From: an uncultured Archangium sp.
GTDB lineage: Bacteria > Myxococcota > Myxococcia > Myxococcales > Myxococcaceae
DNA: 64,000 nucleotides
Reading direction: 5' to 3'
Assembly: GCA_946479335.1 (NCBI GenBank)
Contig: CAMLFP010000001.1
Coordinates: forward strand, 10,765-74,764
Shown here piece after piece: positions 53,942 through 62,716 of the stretch. The notes below the pieces were generated by a model, which saw nothing but the letters and a program-made list of their open reading frames with translations, was not told where the DNA came from and did no database searches. The position numbers and the translations under genes are program-made. Within the stretch, counting starts at the first letter, position 1. Each line of letters opens with the position of its first letter.

Positions 53942-54325
53942 TCAGCGCTTCTTCTTGAGGCGCCGCTCTGCTTCGTTCACGTCGATCTGCCCGCTCGAGA
54001 GCTGCTCCAGCACGTCGAGCGACTGCTCTCGTGGTGACTCTTCTTTCACGCGCGGCTCACCCAGCGCGGCCACCACGTCTTCGAGCCGCGAGACCACCGT
54101 CGGGTACGAGAGGCCCAGCGCGGCCTCGACGTCCTTGATCTTCCCGCGGCACACCAGGAACACCTTCACGAACCGCAGCTGCTCCGGCGACAACGCGCCC
54201 GGCCAGCCCAGCTCGAAGTGCCCCTCCACCGCGCTCGCGCAGTGCTCGCACTTGATGCGCTCCACATGAACGCGGCCTTCACAGAGCGGGCACCGGGTCG
54301 GCAGGGGTCGTATCACGATGAACAA
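53942..54325 (-). CDS. DUF2089 zinc-ribbon regulator
   Basis: 127 residues. Zinc ribbon with CPLC...CEHC, then a helix-turn-helix-like region (LSPEQLRFVKVFLVCRGKIKDVEAALGLSYPTVVSRLEDVV), which is the DUF2089 core, and a C-terminal motif LDVLEQLSSGQIDVNEAERRLKK. The last matches the tail of the DUF4097 protein encoded 10 bases downstream. Probably a DNA-binding regulator of the two-gene operon. An AT-rich inverted repeat lies upstream. Confidence 0.8.
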   Translation of the reverse strand: MFIVIRPLPTRCPLCEGRVHVERIKCEHCASAVEGHFELGWPGALSPEQLRFVKVFLVCRGKIKDVEAALGLSYPTVVSRLEDVVAALGEPRVKEESPREQSLDVLEQLSSGQIDVNEAERRLKKKR

Positions 54326-54346
54326 TATCTACGCGCGAACTTCAAT

Positions 54347-56418
<2,072 letters not shown>

Positions 56419-56428
56419 CCCGCGCGCA

Positions 56429-56449
56429 CGAAGCGCCTTCAGCGCTTCG
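56429..56449. terminator. Hairpin between convergent ligA and MBL-fold genes
   Basis: CGAAGCGC (56429-56436), loop CTTCA, GCGCTTCG (56442-56449): an 8-base perfect stem. It overlaps the stop codon of the minus-strand gene and follows ligA by 10 bases. There is no T-run on either side, so at most it is a weak bidirectional terminator. Confidence 0.35.
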
Positions 56450-57095
56450 GCCGCATGCGTAAACGCACGAAGTCGTCCACGTTTGGCAACTGGAAGTAGG
56501 GGTTGCGTTCGCGCTCGCGGGCGAGTGACGAGACCGCGACGTCTCCGTAGTCGTGGCCCGCGTAGAGCGTCGTCGCGCCGTCGAGTTCGCCCAGCACCTT
56601 GAAGAGCGAGTGGTGCATCGCGCGCGCGTCGCTCCCGGGGAAGTCGCAGCGCCCGCACGCGTTCACGAAGAGCGTGTCGCCGGTGAAGACCGCGCCGCCG
56701 CACTGCAGACACTGCGACCCCGGCGTGTGACCTGGCGTGTGTACGCACTTCACCTCGGCGCCCGCGAGCTTCAGCACCTCACCGGGCTGCACGCGCTGGA
56801 GCGCATCACCGAAATCGGAGAGCGGCTCGGCCGACTGCACGAACACCGGCACGTCCACCCGCCGCAGCACCTCCGGCACACCGTTGACGTGGTCGTGGTG
56901 CGCGTGCGTCAACAGCACCGCGCTCAGCGTGCGCTCCGCGGCCTCGAGCTCCGCAAAGATTGCGCTCACGTCCCACGCGGGGTCGATGACGAAGGCATGA
57001 CTCGAATTCGGGGAGCCTGCGAGGTAGACGAAGTTCTTCATCGGCCCCAGGGCCATTTGGCGAACCCACAACGTGTCTGCTTTCGTGATGCCCAT
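56439..57095 (-). CDS. MBL-fold (glyoxalase II-like) metallohydrolase
   Basis: 218 residues. Metal-binding motif THAHHDH, CVHTPGHTPGSQCLQ, GDTLFVNACGRCDFPGSDA and AGHDYGD, of the glyoxalase II/persulfide dioxygenase-like MBL group. The start ATG 57095 overlaps the start ATG of the divergent gene in a CATG, so its promoter must lie in the neighbour's reading frame. A downstream ATG (57056 or 57041) or the upstream GTG are alternatives. Reaction not defined. Confidence 0.85.
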   Translation of the reverse strand: MGITKADTLWVRQMALGPMKNFVYLAGSPNSSHAFVIDPAWDVSAIFAELEAAERTLSAVLLTHAHHDHVNGVPEVLRRVDVPVFVQSAEPLSDFGDALQRVQPGEVLKLAGAEVKCVHTPGHTPGSQCLQCGGAVFTGDTLFVNACGRCDFPGSDARAMHHSLFKVLGELDGATTLYAGHDYGDVAVSSLARERERNPYFQLPNVDDFVRLRMRPKR

Positions 57096-57768
57096 GTCCG
57101 CGCGCATTCTCCTCGCTGTCTTGTCGTTCTCCACCGTCGCGGCGGCGGAGAAACCGACCATTCTCTACAAGGCCCCGCCGAGCAGCGAAGAAGATCGCCC
57201 GGTCATCACGCGCATCGTCGCCAGCGCGCAGGGCACCGACTACGCGTTCAAGGTCGACTTCGACAAGGTCCCGTGGGGCGCCGACTGCAAGACCCACTGC
57301 GCGAACGCGACGGTGTTCATCGACGCCGACAACAACAAGAAGACCGGCCTCAAGCTGGCAGACGAGAAGGCCCCGGAGACCGGCGCCGACCTGGTCATCA
57401 CCATCCAGGGTACGCGCACGCTCGACGAAGGCGCGCACAAGCCGGTGTTGAAGGTGAAGGTGGCGGGCTACGCCGAGAGCGCGACGAGCGTCGAAGAGGC
57501 CGAGGCCATCTCGGAGCTCGACCCGGTGAACGACTCCGAGCGCGTGCTCTCGTCAGACGAGTCGGTCTACCTGCTCATCGACGGCAACATGGGCAACATC
57601 CCCACGGGGAAGCTGATGCGCGTCATCTACCACCCGCCGGGCGCCAAGCCGCTCACCGGCACCGCCAAGGGCCTCGCCTCGCCGACCTCGCAGCGCGTCG
57701 AGCTCTTCAAAGACGGCAAGCTGACCAACCCCGTGGTGAAGAAGAAGTCTGTCTACGAGAAGCTCTGA
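57094..57768 (+). CDS. Secreted protein of unknown function
   Basis: 224 residues. Signal peptide MSARILLAVLSFSTVAAAEK. The mature protein has beta-rich sequence with FKVDFDKVPWGADCKTHCANATVFIDADNNKKTG, a possible Ca-binding/Cys loop. No known family seen. Eight bases before carF on the same strand, so the two are probably co-transcribed. Confidence 0.7.
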   Translation: MSARILLAVLSFSTVAAAEKPTILYKAPPSSEEDRPVITRIVASAQGTDYAFKVDFDKVPWGADCKTHCANATVFIDADNNKKTGLKLADEKAPETGADLVITIQGTRTLDEGAHKPVLKVKVAGYAESATSVEEAEAISELDPVNDSERVLSSDESVYLLIDGNMGNIPTGKLMRVIYHPPGAKPLTGTAKGLASPTSQRVELFKDGKLTNPVVKKKSVYEKL

Positions 57769-57776
57769 GAGCGCCC

Positions 57777-58532
57777 ATGGCCGACATCAAACAACGCGAC
57801 GCCGCTGAGCTCGCCGCTGGTTACTCCCGGACGTTCCGCACCATCGAGGTGCTGGCGATCGTCTCGTTCTGGGCGCTCTCCGTCGCCATCGCCGTGAAGG
57901 CATGGCCGTACGCCAGCGTGTACCCGTGGGTCATCGGCGCGGCGCTCGCCGCGGGCTTCGTGATGGCCGACTTCGTCTCGGGCTTCGTGCACTGGATGGG
58001 CGACACCTGGGGCTCGCCCGACATGCCGATCCTGGGGAAGGCGCTCATCCGCCCGTTCCGCGAGCACCACGTCGACGAGAAGGCCATCACCCGCCACGAC
58101 TACATCGAGACCAACGGCTCCAACTGCCTGGTGGCGGTGCCGGTGGCCGCGGCGGCGCTCTTCATCCCCCTCACCATCGCCGGCTGGGAGGCGCCCGCGC
58201 TCTTCGCGTTGGTCAGCATCGGCTCGATGATCTTCTGGGTGATGATGACCAACCAGATCCACAAGTGGAGCCATCTTGACGTCGACAAGACGCCGGGCAT
58301 CTTGAAGGCGCTGCAGCGGTTGCACGTGATCCTCCCGCCTGATCACCACCGCATCCACCACACGGCGCCGTTCGACACGTACTACTGCATCACCACCGGC
58401 TGGCTGAACTGGCCGCTGGCGAAGCTGGGCTTCTACCGGCGCGCCGAGCGCCTCATCACCGCGGTCACCGGGCAGCTCCCCCGGAAAGACGACATCGGCG
58501 AGGCCGCGGCGCTGAAGACCGTCGTGCGCTGA
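57777..58532 (+). CDS. carF: CarF-type plasmanylethanolamine desaturase (plasmalogen synthesis)
   Basis: 251 residues, TMEM189/Kua/CarF family, with three or four membrane helices. The His-rich motifs are FVHWMGDTWGSPDMPILGKA, RPFREHHVDEKAITRHDYIETNG, NQIHKWSH and LPPDHHRIHH, which bind the di-iron centre. In Myxococcus xanthus CarF introduces the vinyl ether bond of plasmalogens, needed for light-induced carotenoid signalling. Its carR/carQ partners are not in this window. Convergent with murI, and the two stops abut exactly. Confidence 0.92.
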   Translation: MADIKQRDAAELAAGYSRTFRTIEVLAIVSFWALSVAIAVKAWPYASVYPWVIGAALAAGFVMADFVSGFVHWMGDTWGSPDMPILGKALIRPFREHHVDEKAITRHDYIETNGSNCLVAVPVAAAALFIPLTIAGWEAPALFALVSIGSMIFWVMMTNQIHKWSHLDVDKTPGILKALQRLHVILPPDHHRIHHTAPFDTYYCITTGWLNWPLAKLGFYRRAERLITAVTGQLPRKDDIGEAAALKTVVR

Positions 58533-59351
58533 TTACTTCACGTGGAGGTCGATCTGCCGCGCGCCTGACAGGCTGTGGCCCAGGAACCGCGCGCCGACCT
58601 CCAGGAACCGCGCCGGCGTGTCCGTCACCAGGTAGTGGCGCTCCACCGTCCCGCGCTCCAGCCGCGTCAGCTCCTTCTCGCGCAGCACCTCCGCCACGCG
58701 CTGCGCCGTCGCCACCGCCGAGTCGACCAGCGTCACCTTCGGGCCCGCGACCTGCGCGATGACCGGCGCCAACAGCGGGTAGTGCGTGCAGCCGAGCACC
58801 AGCGTGTCGACGCCCTCGGCCAGCAGGCCGTCGCCCAGGTACCTCTCGGCCGTCAGCCGCGGCACGTCGCCCTCCAGCCAGCCCTCTTCAGCGAGCGGCA
58901 CGAAGAGCGGGCAGGCCTTCGCGTGCACCTCGAGGCCCGGCGCCGCGGCCTTCAACGCCGCCTGGTACGCGCCCGAGGCGATGGTGCCCGGCGTGCCGAT
59001 GACGGCCACCTTGCCGGTGCGCGTGGCCTTCACGGCGGCCTCCGCGCCGGGCGTGATGACGCCGATGACGGGCACCGGGAGCGCCGCCTCGAGCGCGGGC
59101 AGCGCGACGGCCGACGCGGTGTTGCAGGCCACGACCAGCGCCTTCAAGTCGAAATCCATCAGCGCCTGCGCGCAGGCCAGCGAGTACCGCGTCACCACCT
59201 CGCCCGACTTGGTGCCGTACGGCACGCGCGCGGTGTCACCGAGGTACACCGTCGACTCCAGCGGGAGCCGCTCCATCAACGCCTTCAACACCGTGAGGCC
59301 CCCGACGCCCGAGTCGAAGACGCCGATGGCTGCGTGTCTGCCGTGCCGCAT
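58533..59351 (-). CDS. murI: Glutamate racemase
   Basis: 272 residues. Catalytic cysteines C76 (VVACNTAS) and C188 (VLGCTHYPLL), FDSGVGGLTVL at the N-terminus and YLGDTARVPYG are all present. Makes D-glutamate for peptidoglycan. ATG 59351 is used; an in-frame start 30 bases upstream is possible. Confidence 0.95.
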   Translation of the reverse strand: MRHGRHAAIGVFDSGVGGLTVLKALMERLPLESTVYLGDTARVPYGTKSGEVVTRYSLACAQALMDFDLKALVVACNTASAVALPALEAALPVPVIGVITPGAEAAVKATRTGKVAVIGTPGTIASGAYQAALKAAAPGLEVHAKACPLFVPLAEEGWLEGDVPRLTAERYLGDGLLAEGVDTLVLGCTHYPLLAPVIAQVAGPKVTLVDSAVATAQRVAEVLREKELTRLERGTVERHYLVTDTPARFLEVGARFLGHSLSGARQIDLHVK

Positions 59352-59399
59352 GGAGGAGCGCCGTAGCACACGGTGCGCCAACTGCTATGTCAGCCGGCC

Positions 59400-59933
59400 A
59401 TGCGAACCCTGCTGGCGCTGACGTTGGTGACGTTGATGGCGTGCACTCCGATGAAGCCCATCGATGGCACGGCGAGGAAGTTCCTCACCGGCGCAGGCGC
59501 CAGCATCACCTTCGAGAAGCCGATGGCCGACCTCCTCGCGGCGGTGCAGGTCTTCATGAACGACCGCGGCTACCAGGAGTTCAAGCGCTCCGACGTGTCG
59601 GCGACCAACCACGTCGTCTACTTCAAGGGCCCACGGCCCACGCGCCGCGGCAACGCCAACAGCTTCGTCTCTGACGGCATCGGCTCGTGGTTCGCGGTGC
59701 GCTTCGTCACCGAGAAGGGCAACACCACGCTCACCTTCTACGGAAAGCCCACGCTCGACGGCAAAGAGGCGTGCGGCGAAGGCGACCGCGAGCTCAAGGA
59801 CACCGGCTACACCTGCGCCCCCTTCGAAGAGCGCGCCGACTGGCCCGGCCACCAACTCGTGGAAGGCCGGGAGGAGACGCAGGTCATCAGCACCATCATC
59901 GCCCGCCTCGGCGAGCGCTGGCCGGTCAACTAA
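59400..59933 (+). CDS. Small lipoprotein of unknown function
   Basis: 177 residues. Lipoprotein signal MRTLLALTLVTLMAC. The mature chain is alpha/beta (MADLLAAVQVFMNDRGYQEFKRSDV, ATNHVVYFKGPRPTRRG, GSWFAVRFVTEKGNTTLTFYGKPTL), with a conserved-looking CGEGD ... CAPF cysteine pair. No recognised family. Divergent from murI, and overlaps the end of the next gene by 4 bases tail-to-tail. Confidence 0.7.
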   Translation: MRTLLALTLVTLMACTPMKPIDGTARKFLTGAGASITFEKPMADLLAAVQVFMNDRGYQEFKRSDVSATNHVVYFKGPRPTRRGNANSFVSDGIGSWFAVRFVTEKGNTTLTFYGKPTLDGKEACGEGDRELKDTGYTCAPFEERADWPGHQLVEGREETQVISTIIARLGERWPVN

Positions 59934-60679
59934 TTCGGAGCGAGCAGCACGATCTGCGTGGTGTTGTCGACCAACGGGAAGACCGCCGCGGTGACGTACT
60001 CCTGCGGCGGGCTGACTTGGTCGGTGCGGTACAGGTTGTTCGCCGTGTCGTAGCCCTGCACCACGACGGTGTACTGCCCCGGCGCCAACCAGGGGAACGT
60101 CACGCCGTCACCCCACTGCGTCGTGCAGGGGATCTGGTAGCCCGCGCCGTTGCCGTAGACCCAGAAGCCCGCGCTGTCCTGCAGGTTCACATACACGTTC
60201 AGCACCCCGGCCTGGCTGCACGAGAGGTAGCTGGTGCCATTCCAGAACTGCCAGCGCAGCGCCATGCCGCCCTTCTCCGCGCGCGTCGAGACCTGGTTGG
60301 CGACGTCGCCGTTCACCGTGATGGAACCTGACGCCGAGTAGAGCTCCTCGCCCTGCGCGCTCCAGCCGCGCACCGTGTACGAATAGGTGCCCGCGCGGAA
60401 GTTGGTCAGCTCGATGCCGTCGGTGCCGCCGTTGCTGCACGCGTAGCTGCCGTTGTTCTGGAGCGTCTGCCCGGGGATGTCGACCGTCACCGCGGTCACT
60501 CGCGGCGCGCCGGTGTCGGCCGCCCAGGCCGCCTGCTGCGCGCAGGTCTGCCCATCGAACGTCCACGTCAGCACGATGTTGCCGTTGCGGTTCGAGGGGA
60601 CGACACAGATACAACCAGACGCCGCCATCGCCACCGTCGCCGCCAGAGCCTTCAAAAAGAATCGGGAATGAGAGGGCAT
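59930..60679 (-). CDS. Lipoprotein with two tandem beta-domain repeats
   Basis: 249 residues. Lipoprotein signal (AMAASGC, Cys23), then two units with parallel layout: residues 34-133 (NIVLTWTFDG ... AGTYSYTVRGWSAQGEELYS) and 139-247 (MALRWQFWNG ... PGQYTVVVQGYDTANNLYRT). Each has a cysteine pair (46/81, 154/185) that could form a disulfide. Ig-like or carboxypeptidase-regulatory-like fold likely. Function unknown; probably at the cell surface. Confidence 0.68.
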   Translation of the reverse strand: MPSHSRFFLKALAATVAMAASGCICVVPSNRNGNIVLTWTFDGQTCAQQAAWAADTGAPRVTAVTVDIPGQTLQNNGSYACSNGGTDGIELTNFRAGTYSYTVRGWSAQGEELYSASGSITVNGDVANQVSTRAEKGGMALRWQFWNGTSYLSCSQAGVLNVYVNLQDSAGFWVYGNGAGYQIPCTTQWGDGVTFPWLAPGQYTVVVQGYDTANNLYRTDQVSPPQEYVTAAVFPLVDNTTQIVLLAPN

Positions 60680-60779
60680 GTGGGTTCCTTAGTTCCGGTT
60701 TGGTGCCACTCGACGAGAAACGATCGTCTCACATTCACACATTTGCCGCACCGCGACAGCGTGTTACGCGCCGAGGCCC

Positions 60780-61466
60780 ATGCTCGCAGCGATGAATTAC
60801 GTGGAGGTCTTGAAGAGCGCCTCGGGTGTCGAGTTGGCGGTGCTCGTGTTGCTGGCGGCCGCGTCGGCGTACTCGTGGGCGCTCATCGCCATGAAGTGGA
60901 ACCAGCTCCGCAAGGCGCGCAGTGAGTCGGTCGCCTTCCTCGACATCTTCTGGAAGGCGTCGCGCCTCGACGCCATCTACGCGGAGTCGCAGAAGCTCGA
61001 AGGCTCGCCCATCTCGCGCGTGTTCCGCGCCGGCTACGAGGAGCTCTCGAAGCTCGCGCAGCACAAAGAAGGCGGCGGCGCGGCGATGGCCGAGAAGCTG
61101 GGCGGCATCGAGAACGTGGAGCGCGCGCTGACCCGCGCCGCGCTCGCGGAGATCACCACGCTCGAAGCGCACGTGCCCTTCCTCGGCACCGTCGGCAGCA
61201 CCGCGCCGTTCGTCGGCCTCTTCGGCACGGTGATGGGCATCCTCGGCGCGTTCAATGAGATCGCCGAGAAGGGCAACGCCACCATCGCCACCGTCGCCGC
61301 TCCCATCGGCAACGCGCTGCTGGCCACCGCGGCCGGCCTGGGCGCCGCCATCCCCGCGGTCATCGCGTTCAACTCCTTCGTCTCGCGCATCAAGGTCTTC
61401 GACACCGAGATGTCGAACTTCTCGAACGACTTCCTGAACATCGTGAAGCGCCACTTCTTCAAGTGA
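60780..61466 (+). CDS. tolQ: TolQ-type proton-channel protein
   Basis: 228 residues. Three membrane helices (LAVLVLLAAASAYSWALIAM; VPFLGTVGSTAPFVGLFGTVMGI; VAAPIGNALLATAAGLGAAIPAVIAFN), with the conserved FLGTVGSTAPFVGLFGTVMGI loop of TolQ/ExbB. First gene of the tol operon. Uses proton-motive force with TolR to drive outer-membrane constriction. ATG 60780 or 60792 could be the start. Confidence 0.92.
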   Translation: MLAAMNYVEVLKSASGVELAVLVLLAAASAYSWALIAMKWNQLRKARSESVAFLDIFWKASRLDAIYAESQKLEGSPISRVFRAGYEELSKLAQHKEGGGAAMAEKLGGIENVERALTRAALAEITTLEAHVPFLGTVGSTAPFVGLFGTVMGILGAFNEIAEKGNATIATVAAPIGNALLATAAGLGAAIPAVIAFNSFVSRIKVFDTEMSNFSNDFLNIVKRHFFK

Positions 61467-61475
61467 GCTGACGCC

Positions 61476-61922
61476 ATGGGAATGTCTGCGAACAAAGGCG
61501 GAGGCCGCGCGACGTTGAGCGAGATCAACGTGACGCCGATGGTCGACGTCATGCTGGTGCTGCTCATCATCTTCATGGTCACCGCGCCGCTGATTCAGCA
61601 GGGCGTGAAGGTGAACCTCCCCGAGACGAAGGCCACGCCGGTCGAGAGCACCGACAAGAAGCTGGTGGTGTCCATCGACGCGCAGAAGCGCATCTTCATC
61701 GGCGAGGTCGAGGTGCCGATGGCGGAGTTCGCCGAGAAGCTGAAGACCAACGCCAAGGCGCAGCAGGACAAAGAGCTGTACCTCCACGCCGACCGCGACC
61801 TGCCCTACGGCATCATCGTCGACGTGATGGCCGCCGCGCAGGCCGCCGGCGTCACCAACGTCGGCATGATCACGGACCCGTCGGGCCAGTCGAAGGTGTC
61901 CAAAGACAAAGACAAGAAATGA
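61476..61922 (+). CDS. tolR: TolR-type protein
   Basis: 148 residues. One TM with the proton-carrying aspartate D24 (INVTPMVDVMLVLLIIF), and a C-terminal periplasmic domain (YLHADRDLPYGIIVDVMAAAQAAGVTNVGMIT). Partners TolQ. 9 bases after tolQ, and overlaps the next gene. Confidence 0.93.
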   Translation: MGMSANKGGGRATLSEINVTPMVDVMLVLLIIFMVTAPLIQQGVKVNLPETKATPVESTDKKLVVSIDAQKRIFIGEVEVPMAEFAEKLKTNAKAQQDKELYLHADRDLPYGIIVDVMAAAQAAGVTNVGMITDPSGQSKVSKDKDKK

Positions 61923-62638
61923 GCGCCCGCACCGCCAGCCTGCTCGACGATCGCCCCTCCCCGCTGCCGCTCTTCGTCGGCGTGTCGGTGGTGGGGCACG
62001 TGGTGGTGGTGCTGCTGCTCATCGTCTTCAACTGGCTGTGGGGCGCGCCGAAGATCGACCTCGAGCAGAAGCCCATCAAGGCCTCGCTGGTGCGCCTCGG
62101 CAAGAAGCGTGAAGAGACGCTGCTCCCGCGCAAAGAAGAGCCGCCGCCCCCCGCGCCGAAGGTGGCGGAGGTCGCGCCCAAGCCCACCGCCGACACCGCG
62201 GTGAAGATCCCCGACAAGAACGCCAAGCCCGAGAAGGAAGCGCCCAAGAAGAGCCTCGCCGACATGATGGCCGCGGCCAGCAAGAACGCGAAGCCCGAGG
62301 AGCTCGAGGGCGAAGCCGACGGCGACCCCAACGGTGACTCCGCGGTGCAGGAAGGCGAGCGGTACTACGGGTTGATCACTTCGGTCATCCGCCGCAACTA
62401 CGACGTATCGAACACCATCGACGAGAGCGAACGCCGCCGCCTGAAGGCCGCCGTCGCGATGCGCATCGACGACACCGGCAAGCTGCTCGACGTCGAGATC
62501 ACGCAGTCGTCGGGCAACGAGCTCTTCGACTCCGCCGTCATCGGCGCGGTGAAGAAGGCGGCGCCCTTCACTGCCCCACCCGAACACCTGCGCAAGAGCC
62601 TGAAGAAAGACGGCGTCGCGCTGGTCTTCACGCCGTAA
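61919..62638 (+). CDS. TolA/TonB-type energy-transducing protein
   Basis: 239 residues. One TM near the N-terminus (VVGHVVVVLLLIVFNWLWG), a Pro/Lys/Glu linker shorter than in E. coli TolA (EEPPPPAPKVAEVAPKPTAD ...), and a C-terminal TonB_C domain (LLDVEITQSSGNELFDSAVIGAVKKAAPF) ending RKSLKKDGVALVFTP. Links TolQR to the outer membrane or periplasmic partners. Starts in a 4-base overlap with tolR. Confidence 0.85.
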   Translation: MSARTASLLDDRPSPLPLFVGVSVVGHVVVVLLLIVFNWLWGAPKIDLEQKPIKASLVRLGKKREETLLPRKEEPPPPAPKVAEVAPKPTADTAVKIPDKNAKPEKEAPKKSLADMMAAASKNAKPEELEGEADGDPNGDSAVQEGERYYGLITSVIRRNYDVSNTIDESERRRLKAAVAMRIDDTGKLLDVEITQSSGNELFDSAVIGAVKKAAPFTAPPEHLRKSLKKDGVALVFTP

Positions 62639-62716
62639 CCCGGCCGGTCGAGGAAGCACCTGAAGATTCCGGGTGTTGCCCTCGTGTTCACGCCGTCAAG
62701 GAGCTCCAAAAAGTCT
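62639..62716 (+). other. Spacer containing a remnant copy of the TonB-protein 3' end
   Basis: Translated in the frame of the preceding gene, just past its TAA, 62651-62695 reads RKHLKIPGVALVFTP. The end of the preceding protein is RKSLKKDGVALVFTP. The GVALVFTP codons differ only at third positions (GGC/GGT, GTC/GTT, GCG/GCC, CTG/CTC, GTC/GTG). It is non-coding now and leads straight into tolB in the same frame. Confidence 0.7.
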
